Source of the DNA: Kibdelosporangium banguiense
GTDB lineage: Bacteria > Actinomycetota > Actinomycetes > Mycobacteriales > Pseudonocardiaceae
Assembly: GCF_017876405.1 (NCBI RefSeq)
Contig: NZ_JAGINW010000001.1
Span: 1,687,203-1,751,202 of the forward strand
Reading direction: 5' to 3'
Length of the DNA stretch: 64,000 nt
The notes below the pieces were generated by a model, which was not told where the DNA came from, did no database searches, and worked only from the letters and a program-made list of their open reading frames with translations. The translations under genes and the position numbers were made by a program. Positions 53,411-60,542 of the stretch are shown here, one piece after another (the first letter of the stretch is position 1; each line of letters opens with the position of its first letter).

Positions 53411-54598
53411 TCAGAGGGGCTGGCCGGCGGCTTCGCGGGGTGGTGGGAGCGGGGTGTCCGGCGAGGCTGTGGCTGCGTCGTAGACGAGTTTTCCTTCCAC
53501 CCAGACTTTGCTGGGTTTCAGGTCGTCGTCCCAGAGGACCAGGTCGGCCAGTGCGCCTGGCTCGATGCGGCCCATGTGGGGCTCGCCGATTGTGTCGGCG
53601 GGGATGATTGTGGCTGCGCGAAAGGCGGTGACTGGGTCGACGCCGATGGAGATCATGTTGCGGATGGCGCGATCCAGGGTGAGTGCGCTGCCGGCGATGG
53701 TGCCTTCTGCGGAGCGTGGGACGCCGTCGTCGGACAGCAGGACATCCGCTCCGCCAAGCCGGTATACGCCAGGTGGCATGCCTGCGGCTGCTACGGCGTC
53801 GGTCACCAGGGCGACTCGGTCGCCGGCTGCTCTGAAGACCAGGCGGCATGCGTCGGCGCCGACGTGTGCGAGGTCGGCTATGAGTCCGAGGGTGTAGCGG
53901 TCGTCGACCAAGGCGACGCCCGGTACGCCTGGTTCGCGGTGACCTAGGCCTCGTTGGGCGTTGAAGAGGTGCGTGATCATGCCGGCGCCTGCGTCGGCTG
54001 CGTGGCTTGTTTCGGCGCCTGTTGCGTCGGTGTGGCCGACGGCGACGAGGACGCCTGCTTCCGTGAGCCTGCGGACTGCTTCTATGCCGCCGGGCAGTTC
54101 GGGTGCGAGGGTGACCATTCGGAGGGCGTCACGCAGTTCGAGCATCGCGTCGACGCGTTCGGGGGTTGGCGCGACCATCAACGCCGGGTCGTGGACACCC
54201 GGCCGTTTGGTCGAGAGGAATGGGCCTTCCAGGTGCACGCCAAGCGATTGCGCACCGGTACCGTTCACTGTGGACACGGCGGCCAGCACTACCCTGGCCT
54301 GGTCCAGCAGTTGGGTGAGGTCCGCGGTGATCAAGGTCGGCAGGAACCTGGTGACGCCGGTGCTCGGCAGGTTGCGCACGATCCGGCGCATGCCTTCCTC
54401 GTCGATCTCGGCGAAGTCGGCGCCGAAGGCACCGTTCACCTGGATATCGACCAGACCGGGGGTGAGCAGGCCGTTCGCCGTGCCGCCGGTCGCCCCTTCG
54501 GTCACCTGGGCGATCCGGCCGTCCTCGATGAGGACGGAAACCGGGCCAGTGAAGCCGCGCCCGATCAGGGCCTTCTGCGCGGCGAGGACAGTACTCAA
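53411..54598 (-). CDS. nagA: N-acetylglucosamine-6-phosphate deacetylase NagA
   Basis: 395 residues, amidohydrolase TIM barrel. Converts GlcNAc-6-P to GlcN-6-P and acetate. Metal and substrate motifs: HLEGPFLS (about 116-123; Glu ligand), VGHTDA (His ligand), THLFNAQ (His ligand) and LVTDAVAAAG (catalytic Asp). TTG start with GGAGGGG six bases upstream. A dre site lies 15 bases beyond the start, so it is DasR-controlled. Its product feeds the SIS-domain enzyme at 51545. Confidence 0.95.
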   Translation of the reverse strand: MSTVLAAQKALIGRGFTGPVSVLIEDGRIAQVTEGATGGTANGLLTPGLVDIQVNGAFGADFAEIDEEGMRRIVRNLPSTGVTRFLPTLITADLTQLLDQARVVLAAVSTVNGTGAQSLGVHLEGPFLSTKRPGVHDPALMVAPTPERVDAMLELRDALRMVTLAPELPGGIEAVRRLTEAGVLVAVGHTDATGAETSHAADAGAGMITHLFNAQRGLGHREPGVPGVALVDDRYTLGLIADLAHVGADACRLVFRAAGDRVALVTDAVAAAGMPPGVYRLGGADVLLSDDGVPRSAEGTIAGSALTLDRAIRNMISIGVDPVTAFRAATIIPADTIGEPHMGRIEPGALADLVLWDDDLKPSKVWVEGKLVYDAATASPDTPLPPPREAAGQPL

Positions 54599-54612
54599 AC
54601 TTCCCCTCCAAT

Positions 54613-54624
54613 TGGTCCAGACCA
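54613..54624. promoter_or_regulatory. DasR operator (dre) before nagA
   Basis: TGGTCCAGACCA, a 12-bp dre-type palindrome with one off-centre substitution from TGGTCTAGACCA, 15 bases before the nagA start codon. It could also act on the divergent kinase gene. Confidence 0.85.
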
Positions 54625-54698
54625 GTGCTAGCGTATCGGCGAACAGTCCACCGAGTCTAGTTAATAATTGACAAGATTCCGAGTCACAACGTGAGAAA

Positions 54699-54730
54699 CC
54701 CGCTTCGCCGAGGGGGTAAGACGAAGCGGG
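54699..54730 (+). other. Hairpin in the leader of the GlcNAc-kinase-like gene
   Basis: Perfect 9-bp arms CCCGCTTCG / CGAAGCGGG with a 14-nt loop, 31 bases before the GTG start. A TTGACA-like hexamer (54668-54673) precedes it. May affect leader stability or translation. Confidence 0.4.
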
Positions 54731-54761
54731 CAGGGCAGATACTACTCCGAATGGAGCAGCA

Positions 54762-55712
54762 GTGAGCTACGTGGTCGGCGTGGACGCGGGCGGCACCGGA
54801 ACCAGGGCACTGACCGTCGATCTTGCGGGATACCGGCTCGGCCGGGGCGCGTCGGGCGGGGCGAACCCCAACTCCCACCCGTACGAAGTGGCCGCGGCCC
54901 GGATCGCCGAGGCGATCACGCTGGCCATCGGCGACCTCGATCCGGCCGATGCCAGGGCATGCGTGGTGGGCATGGCCGGCTCGTCCAAGCTCACCGATCC
55001 CGAAGTCGCCGCCGTGTTCCACGAGACCTGGCGCGGCATCGGGCTCGGCTGTGACATCCGTGTCGTGACCGACCAGGAGGCCGCGTTCGCCTCGATGACG
55101 TCCGAGCCGAGCGGCACGATCCTGGTCGCCGGCACGGGTTCGATCGCGTCCCGCATCGAGGACCGCCGTGCCGTACGGATCGTCGGCGGCATCGGCTGGC
55201 TGCTCGGCGACGAGGGCTCCGGGTACTGGATGGGGCGCGAAGCCGTCCGGTCGGTACTCAAACTGCTCGAGACGCACGTCCCCGAAGGCCCGATGGCTCA
55301 GTCGGTCCTGTCCGAGGCGCTCGGGACTGTCTCAGGCGAACACAGGAACCTGTGGTCACGGCTGATCACCGCCGCGAACGCAGAGCTGCCCATCCGGCTC
55401 GCGCGGTTCGCTCCGCTCGTCAGCAAGGGATTCGCCGCAGGAGACCCGGTCGCCGTCGACATCGTGCACCGGACAGTCGACGTGCTCAGCCAAATGGTCG
55501 CGGACACTCGCACGCCTGACGAGCGCACGCCTGTTGTGCTCATCGGCAGCGTTGTCGGGCCGGACAGTCCTGTCGGTGTGCTGCTACGGGATCGCCTGGG
55601 CGACCTACCAGTTCACTTCTCCACGGAGGGCGCCACCGGCGCGGCCTGGTTGGCCGCCGTCGATGTGCTTGGGCCGTCCGCGCCGCGGCCGTCCGAACTC
55701 GTACGCGGGTGA
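54762..55712 (+). CDS. BadF/BadG-type kinase, probable N-acetylglucosamine kinase
   Basis: 316 residues, actin-like ATPase fold. N-terminal phosphate-1 motif GVDAGGTGTRAL (about 6-17), catalytic Asp in TDQEAAF (about 104-110), phosphate-2 GTGSIASR (about 124-131) and adenosine motif near the C-terminus. GlcNAc kinases of this group phosphorylate sugar taken up by non-PTS routes; the product is the NagA substrate. GTG with GGAGCAG upstream. Divergent from nagA and sharing its operator region. Its last 100 bases overlap the convergent DUF3159 gene. Confidence 0.85.
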   Translation: MSYVVGVDAGGTGTRALTVDLAGYRLGRGASGGANPNSHPYEVAAARIAEAITLAIGDLDPADARACVVGMAGSSKLTDPEVAAVFHETWRGIGLGCDIRVVTDQEAAFASMTSEPSGTILVAGTGSIASRIEDRRAVRIVGGIGWLLGDEGSGYWMGREAVRSVLKLLETHVPEGPMAQSVLSEALGTVSGEHRNLWSRLITAANAELPIRLARFAPLVSKGFAAGDPVAVDIVHRTVDVLSQMVADTRTPDERTPVVLIGSVVGPDSPVGVLLRDRLGDLPVHFSTEGATGAAWLAAVDVLGPSAPRPSELVRG

Positions 55713-56326
55713 CGGATACCCGGGTGGTCCTTGGGCAGTGAGCGGAACAGCACAACGCCGCTCACAGCAACCGTCGCTGCGACCAACGGCCACGACATCA
55801 CGAACGTGACCACGCTCAGCGCGACCACCTCACCCGCCCACCACAGCAAGCCCCACACCACGACACGCAGCGCGTACTGCAGCAGCACCCACACCCAGCT
55901 GGCTCTGCCGTACGCCTTGACGAGGTCGGAATCCTTACGCCATCGGGTCTTCTGACCGAGCACGACGCCAACGACAACGCCGAGCAGCGGCCACCGCACC
56001 ACGATGCTGGCCGACCACAACAGCGCGCTCGCGCCGTTCGACATCAGCCTGAGCAGGAAGAAATCCTGCGCCCGGCCGGTATGCAGCGCTATCAACGCGG
56101 CCGCGGCAACCATGGCGACGCTCACCACAAGCGCGGTGACCTTGCCGCCTTTGACCAGCCGGTACACGCCCATGAGCGCACTCACCGCGACGGCTGCCGC
56201 CGCACCGATCCCGATCGACTGATCCGCCGCCAGCCAGCCCACGACAAAGGCAAGCGGCGGAATGCTCGCGTCCAGTGCTCCACGGCGCCCGCCGAGCACC
56301 TCCCCGAGCGACTCCCGCTTAGTCAC
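55613..56326 (-). CDS. DUF3159 membrane protein
   Basis: About 237 residues with five or six membrane helices: LAFVVGWLAADQSIGI, ALVVSVAMVAAAALIAL, WPLLGVVVGVVLGQKTRW and later segments. The pattern (ESLGEVLGGRRGALDASIPPLAFV, key residues L-G-G-R-R-G-x3-D-x2-I-P-P) is DUF3159, an actinobacterial family of unknown function, sometimes near DNA-repair or transport genes. The start GTG 56326 is very close to its GGAGGG site, so an earlier start is possible. The 3' end overlaps the convergent kinase gene by 100 bases. Confidence 0.7.
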   Translation of the reverse strand: MTKRESLGEVLGGRRGALDASIPPLAFVVGWLAADQSIGIGAAAAVAVSALMGVYRLVKGGKVTALVVSVAMVAAAALIALHTGRAQDFFLLRLMSNGASALLWSASIVVRWPLLGVVVGVVLGQKTRWRKDSDLVKAYGRASWVWVLLQYALRVVVWGLLWWAGEVVALSVVTFVMSWPLVAATVAVSGVVLFRSLPKDHPGIRHPRTSSDGRGADGPSTSTAANQAAPVAPSVEK

Positions 56327-56373
56327 CCCTCCAGCCTGCCTGATCGAAGTGAGCTTAGGCAGCCCTAAACGAG

Positions 56374-57123
56374 TCAGCTCTGCAGTGCTTTGAGTAGCTC
56401 TTCGGACAAACGGTGGGCAATCCGGCCGCCATCCGCAGGCGTGAGTGTGAGCCACGCCTCACCGTCGCCGGCTTCCCGGACGATGTTCATGTACCGGCCG
56501 GCGGCCGTGTCGAACCAGCCGATGCCGGGCAGCCGGTTGGGACGGCCCTGCGGATCCCGGATCGTGACGCCGAACTGGCCCGCCCGCACGACCGGCTCCT
56601 TCATCACAGCCTCAAGCCGCTGCAGATTCATCCTGTTGTCCGGATCGGGACGGCTGTGCCGGCCGCCCGACCGGTTCACCGCGTCCACCGGCAGGCTCAC
56701 CGGAACTCCCGGCCCGGCCTTGACCTGCGGCAGGACGCCCACAATCGAGGCGGCCAGGGCCGTCTCCCGGATCGGCGTCAACGACACCATCAGCTCACGC
56801 TGCACAACCAGCACCGCCTGCCGGCCCGTCGCCACAACGATCGCCTTCACCGGCTGCTGCCCGGCCATGTCCAGCATGGCCACCGCGTCGATGCTGATCG
56901 TCGGGCGTGCCACAAGCTGCAGCACATCCTCCAGCTGCGGCTCAGGCCGCTGGCGGCGCGCCAGGCCGCGGCTCTCCAGATCGGCGTACACCGCGGCCTT
57001 GATCCGGCTGCGCTCCTCGACAGTCTCCCCGTGCGACCGCACCTCCAGCGGAAACGGGATCGCCCCCAGCCGGAGGTCCTCCCACAGCGCGTCGAGGGCA
57101 GGCAGCGACAGTTCCGAAATCAT
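56374..57123 (-). CDS. EspG-family ESX (type VII) secretion-associated chaperone
   Basis: 249 residues, EspG fold. EspG proteins are cytosolic chaperones that bind PPE-type substrates and hand them to the ESX secretion system. The N-terminal helices (SLPALDALWEDLRLGAIPFPLEV, cited in part) and the alternating beta strands through RAGQFGVTIRDPQGRPNRL are characteristic of actinobacterial EspG outside mycobacteria. Its start overlaps the stop of the WXG/PPE-like substrate gene (ATGA, 57120-57123), as expected for a chaperone-substrate pair. No EccA-E gene is in the window. Confidence 0.88.
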   Translation of the reverse strand: MISELSLPALDALWEDLRLGAIPFPLEVRSHGETVEERSRIKAAVYADLESRGLARRQRPEPQLEDVLQLVARPTISIDAVAMLDMAGQQPVKAIVVATGRQAVLVVQRELMVSLTPIRETALAASIVGVLPQVKAGPGVPVSLPVDAVNRSGGRHSRPDPDNRMNLQRLEAVMKEPVVRAGQFGVTIRDPQGRPNRLPGIGWFDTAAGRYMNIVREAGDGEAWLTLTPADGGRIAHRLSEELLKALQS

Positions 57124-58379
57124 CCGCCGATCACCGGGGGCGCGGTCATCTGGTCAGTGCCGAACGTGGCGTCCGGATCCGGCTCGACCAGGTACGACGG
57201 TCTCTGGTGCTCGTCGTCCTCGCCACCCTGGCCACGGCCGGCGCCCATGCCACCGGCCCCCATCCCGCCGGCTCCACGGCCACCCGCCATCCCAGCGCCG
57301 CGTCCGCCGCCCACTCCACCCGGCCCAGCCGCGGCCCCGGAACCAGCACCCGAACCAGCAGCCCCAGGCCCCATCGCCCCGAACCCACCACCAGGCCGCG
57401 GCGCCCCACCAGGACCGAACCCACCGCCGAACGCACTGTTGAACCCGCCACCACCACCCGCAGGCCCAGGACCACCCGGAATACCCGTCGGCCCGCCAGG
57501 GCCCGGGCCAAAGCTTGTCGGGTTCGAGTAACCGGACGTACCCGTGCCCGAACCGATCGGCAACGAGGGCAGATTGACGTTGGGCGGCGTCTGCCCCGGG
57601 TCGTCGCCGTTGCCGTTCGGGTTGTTCGGATCATTGCCCCCGAACCCGCCACCACCACCGAAAGCGCCACCAGGGAAGCCCGGCATACCGCCGCCACCGG
57701 CTCCCCCACCACCGCCGCCGCCGACCCCGCCGCGGCTGCCATTACCAGGCACTCCTGGCCGGCCACCTGGCGTTCCGGGCATCCCCGGCTGATTCGGCTC
57801 CGGCGGTTTGCCGCCTTGCTCATCGATCTTCGGCGGCGGCTCGAACGACGGAATGGACGCGGCCGCGGCCGCCAGCTCGGCGTCCCGCTGAGCGACTACC
57901 TGGATGGCTTTCTCGTGCGCCTGCTGCTGAGCCTGTTGCTGCTTGTACATGTTGACCGGCAGCAGAGCCATCTCGACGATGTTCCCGCTCTTGGCAGCGT
58001 CCTTGATCATCTGGCCAGGGTTGTAGTCGACCGGGTCGGGCATCGAGTTCTTCGCGGTGCCGACCGCTGTCCCCTGTTCGTCCAGCGCACGGCTGGCTGT
58101 CTGAAAGGAATCCCCGGTCTTCAGGCTCCAGTCCGCGACCTTCTTCAGCTGCGCCCGCATGGCGTTGGCCGCCTGGCCCGTCCAGCCCGCCTCCGACCCG
58201 AACACAGCCACCATCAGATTCTCGGCGGATTCACTCAGCCCTCGGCCGAATTCCCGCCACATGTCGCCGAAGCCGTTGGCATCCGCAGGTTCACCCTGGT
58301 CAGTCCACTGTTTCAAGACCTTGTGATCGATACCCGGATACTGCGTGTCCGCCTGCGGAACCGAACGCTCGTCACCCAT
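57120..58379 (-). CDS. PPE/WXG-like ESX substrate with Gly/Pro-rich tail
   Basis: 419 residues. N-terminal helical bundle (about 1-165) carries the WxG-type turn GWTGQAA (65-71) and long helices (QAQQQAHEKAIQVVAQRDAE), the shape of PPE/WXG100 proteins. A Pro-rich linker (PPKIDEQGGKPPEPNQPG) leads to a very Gly-rich domain (about 195-390) of GGGG/GPGG runs, then an acidic C-terminus (DDEHQRPSYLVEPDPDATF). It is likely secreted by ESX with EspG as chaperone. The low-complexity tail makes database matches unreliable. Confidence 0.8.
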   Translation of the reverse strand: MGDERSVPQADTQYPGIDHKVLKQWTDQGEPADANGFGDMWREFGRGLSESAENLMVAVFGSEAGWTGQAANAMRAQLKKVADWSLKTGDSFQTASRALDEQGTAVGTAKNSMPDPVDYNPGQMIKDAAKSGNIVEMALLPVNMYKQQQAQQQAHEKAIQVVAQRDAELAAAAASIPSFEPPPKIDEQGGKPPEPNQPGMPGTPGGRPGVPGNGSRGGVGGGGGGGAGGGGMPGFPGGAFGGGGGFGGNDPNNPNGNGDDPGQTPPNVNLPSLPIGSGTGTSGYSNPTSFGPGPGGPTGIPGGPGPAGGGGGFNSAFGGGFGPGGAPRPGGGFGAMGPGAAGSGAGSGAAAGPGGVGGGRGAGMAGGRGAGGMGAGGMGAGRGQGGEDDEHQRPSYLVEPDPDATFGTDQMTAPPVIGG

Positions 58380-58388
58380 GTCGCCCCC

Positions 58389-58922
58389 CTACGGCAACTT
58401 CGGATCGATGGTCTTGGCCACCTGGATCACCAGTGGACAAACAGCTTCATCGTTGCCGTTGCCGGATGTCCCGACAAGGATCAGGGTGGTCGAGTCGGGT
58501 AGCCCGACAGCGACGTTGCAACCGCCGGAGACCGGGTCTGGCGGGAGTTTGACGGCCTTGTGCCTGCCGACTTCGACTTCCTGCCCTTTGAGTACGTCAA
58601 GCGGGTTGCGGCCGTACCCGACGCCGACTCCTTCGCCCGCCTTGTCAGTTCGCCATTCGCACTGCTTGAGTCCACCCGGAACATTTTTGATCTTGCCGGC
58701 GCCGAACCCCAGACTTGATGCTTCGGCCGAAGTGAGCAGCGTGCACGGGTCGTCCTTGGCGATGGACGTCGAAGTGGTCTTGGGCGGCGCCACCGAACCG
58801 GAAGTCTGGTTGCCTGTGGCGGCGCCGGTCGCAGGCCGCGGAGAACCCGTCGCATTCTCCGAACAACCACTCAGGACAGCTGCCGCCGCACATGCGACGA
58901 GAGCAACAGCCCAGCGCTTCAC
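58389..58922 (-). CDS. DUF3558 lipoprotein
   Basis: 177 residues. Lipoprotein signal (MKRWAVALVACAAAAVL then lipobox LSGC, Cys20), a Thr/Ser-rich linker and the DUF3558 domain (about 55-177) with DDPCTLLTSAEASSLGFG, CEWRTD and a final pair of Cys. These lipoproteins are typical of ESX-containing actinobacteria and often adjoin WXG-type genes. Its stop is nine bases before the PPE-like gene start and its start overlaps the small WXG-like gene stop. Confidence 0.88.
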   Translation of the reverse strand: MKRWAVALVACAAAAVLSGCSENATGSPRPATGAATGNQTSGSVAPPKTTSTSIAKDDPCTLLTSAEASSLGFGAGKIKNVPGGLKQCEWRTDKAGEGVGVGYGRNPLDVLKGQEVEVGRHKAVKLPPDPVSGGCNVAVGLPDSTTLILVGTSGNGNDEAVCPLVIQVAKTIDPKLP

Positions 58923-59386
58923 AGTCCGCCCCCTGAAGTATCGATGCTCTGCTGACTGCCGCTGTCGCTGCCCTTGTAATGCGCGACGCTCTTTCGGACC
59001 GCTTCGCTGAGCTGGTCCAGTTCCTGCATGAAGTTCTGCAGCAGCGGACCTGTCTCATCCCTGACCTGCTGATTGAACCTGGCGATGTCCGCCGCGTATC
59101 CGCCACCCATGCGGAGGTTGCCGATGCTGCTGAACGCCCCTGTCCGCCGCATCTCCGAGACCTGGTCCTTGACCGCGTCCAACTGCTTGATGATGGCGGC
59201 GCCGGTGTCCGGGGAGACGGCGAAGGCGCCGGCTTCGGCGGCGGCCATCATGTCGCCGATCGTGTTGCCGATGGAGGCCCACCAGCCGCCACCGTCGCCC
59301 TGGTGCTGCTTTTCCTTCCATTCGCGCATCTGTTCTTGCGCTCGCTGGGCAGCAGGGTCGACCGGCTGCTGCGAACCGTCTGGCAT
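58919..59386 (-). CDS. Small WXG100-like protein of the ESX cassette
   Basis: 155 residues, mostly helical, with an acidic/Gln-rich start (QRAQEQMREWKEKQHQGD), GGGWW near residue 34-38 and a long helix (FNQQVRDETGPLLQNFMQEL), ending in a short Ser/Gly tail. It lacks a clean WXG triad, so the class is inferred from size, helical pattern and position. First gene of the four-gene operon; overlaps the DUF3558 gene (ATGA, 58919-58922). Confidence 0.7.
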   Translation of the reverse strand: MPDGSQQPVDPAAQRAQEQMREWKEKQHQGDGGGWWASIGNTIGDMMAAAEAGAFAVSPDTGAAIIKQLDAVKDQVSEMRRTGAFSSIGNLRMGGGYAADIARFNQQVRDETGPLLQNFMQELDQLSEAVRKSVAHYKGSDSGSQQSIDTSGGGL

Positions 59387-59493
59387 CGTGTCCCCCGTTT
59401 AGGCGATCCCTTCCAACCAAGCATCGTAACTGTGATGCGGGCGGCTTGTGGTTGGTTCCCATATGCCCGTTCAGTCGTAATGGGACAGTGATT

Positions 59494-59508
59494 ATAACAG
59501 CGTGTTAT
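59494..59508. promoter_or_regulatory. AT-rich inverted repeat in the divergent promoter region
   Basis: ATAACA-GCG-TGTTAT, in the 222-base region between the divergent ESX cassette and the SGNH hydrolase gene. A TetR- or MarR-like operator is possible; no regulator gene is adjacent. Confidence 0.4.
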
Positions 59509-59608
59509 TGCGGTGAAACGTTTTGTAACCGACGGTGGCGTAGGTTGGGATGGATCAGCCATCCTGGTCCGTTAGTTGGGGGTGACAACGACCTACGGGA
59601 GGGACGGC

Positions 59609-60388
59609 GTGGGCTGGGGTAGCTGGGTGGCGATCGGTGACAGCTTCACCGAGGGCCTGATGGACGGCAGCGAGGCCGGGGGCTTCCGTGGCTGGGCGGA
59701 CCGGCTGGCCGAACTGATGGCCGGGCGGGACGCGGATTTCCGGTACGCGAATCTGGCCATCCGCGGCAAGATGATGACCGAGATCATCGCCGAGCAGGTG
59801 CCGCTCGCGATCGCCGCGCAACCGGATCTGGTGACGATCTGCGCGGGTGGCAACGACCTGATCGTGCCGGGCAGCGACGCGGACGAACTGGCGGCGGAGC
59901 TGGAACAGGCCATTGTGGAGCTTCAGCGGGCGGGCAGTGAGGTGCTGCTGTTCGCCGGGCCGGATCCCAAGGTGATGCCGATGGTGCGCCGGGTCCGGGC
60001 GAAAGTTGCTATCTACAACGAACATTTGCACGCGATCGCGGACCGGCACGGCGCGCGGATCGTGGACCTGTGGGCGATGCACGTGCTCAGTGACGAGCGC
60101 GCGTGGAGTGATGATCGGTTGCATTTCTCGCCGGAGGGCCACCGGCGGATCGCCTTGCGTGCCGCCGAGGTTCTCGACATCCCGGTGGACGAGGACTGGC
60201 GGGAACCGTGGCCGCCGCAGGAACGCGACACGTCCTGGTTCAAGCTGCGCCAGGCCGATCTGCAGTGGACAAGGACACATCTGATGCCATGGATCCGCCG
60301 CCAGCTGCGCGGGGAGTCCATGGGGGACGGTGTGACGCCCAAGCGGCCGGAGCTTCGGCCGTTGAGCGATGTGAAAGCCAGAGACTGA
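59609..60388 (+). CDS. SGNH/GDSL hydrolase
   Basis: 259 residues, cytoplasmic by sequence (no signal). Block I AIGDSFTEGL (about 8-17; catalytic Ser), block II/III region with GKMMTEII and CAGGNDLI (Gly and Asn of the oxyanion hole), block V DRLHFSPEGHRRIA (catalytic Asp and His). Lipase/esterase activity on an unknown substrate. GTG 59609 with GGGAGGGAC upstream; the TTG frame to 59576 is less likely. Ends at a strong hairpin. Confidence 0.88.
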   Translation: MGWGSWVAIGDSFTEGLMDGSEAGGFRGWADRLAELMAGRDADFRYANLAIRGKMMTEIIAEQVPLAIAAQPDLVTICAGGNDLIVPGSDADELAAELEQAIVELQRAGSEVLLFAGPDPKVMPMVRRVRAKVAIYNEHLHAIADRHGARIVDLWAMHVLSDERAWSDDRLHFSPEGHRRIALRAAEVLDIPVDEDWREPWPPQERDTSWFKLRQADLQWTRTHLMPWIRRQLRGESMGDGVTPKRPELRPLSDVKARD

Positions 60389-60399
60389 AAACACACAAG

Positions 60400-60434
60400 A
60401 CCGGCCGGCACTCCCCCTCGGCGTGCCGGCCGGT
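60400..60434 (+). terminator. Terminator of the SGNH hydrolase gene
   Basis: Perfect 12-bp arms ACCGGCCGGCAC / GTGCCGGCCGGT with an 11-nt loop, 12 bases after the stop. Confidence 0.75.
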
Positions 60435-60542
60435 TGCGTGACACAACGACCCTCGGCGCACTGGTCGGTGTCATGGCGCGATGCCCCCGGGGCGCGCCGC
60501 GGGTAGCCTGCCAGCTCGGCTGAGCAGGTCACTAACCGTGCG

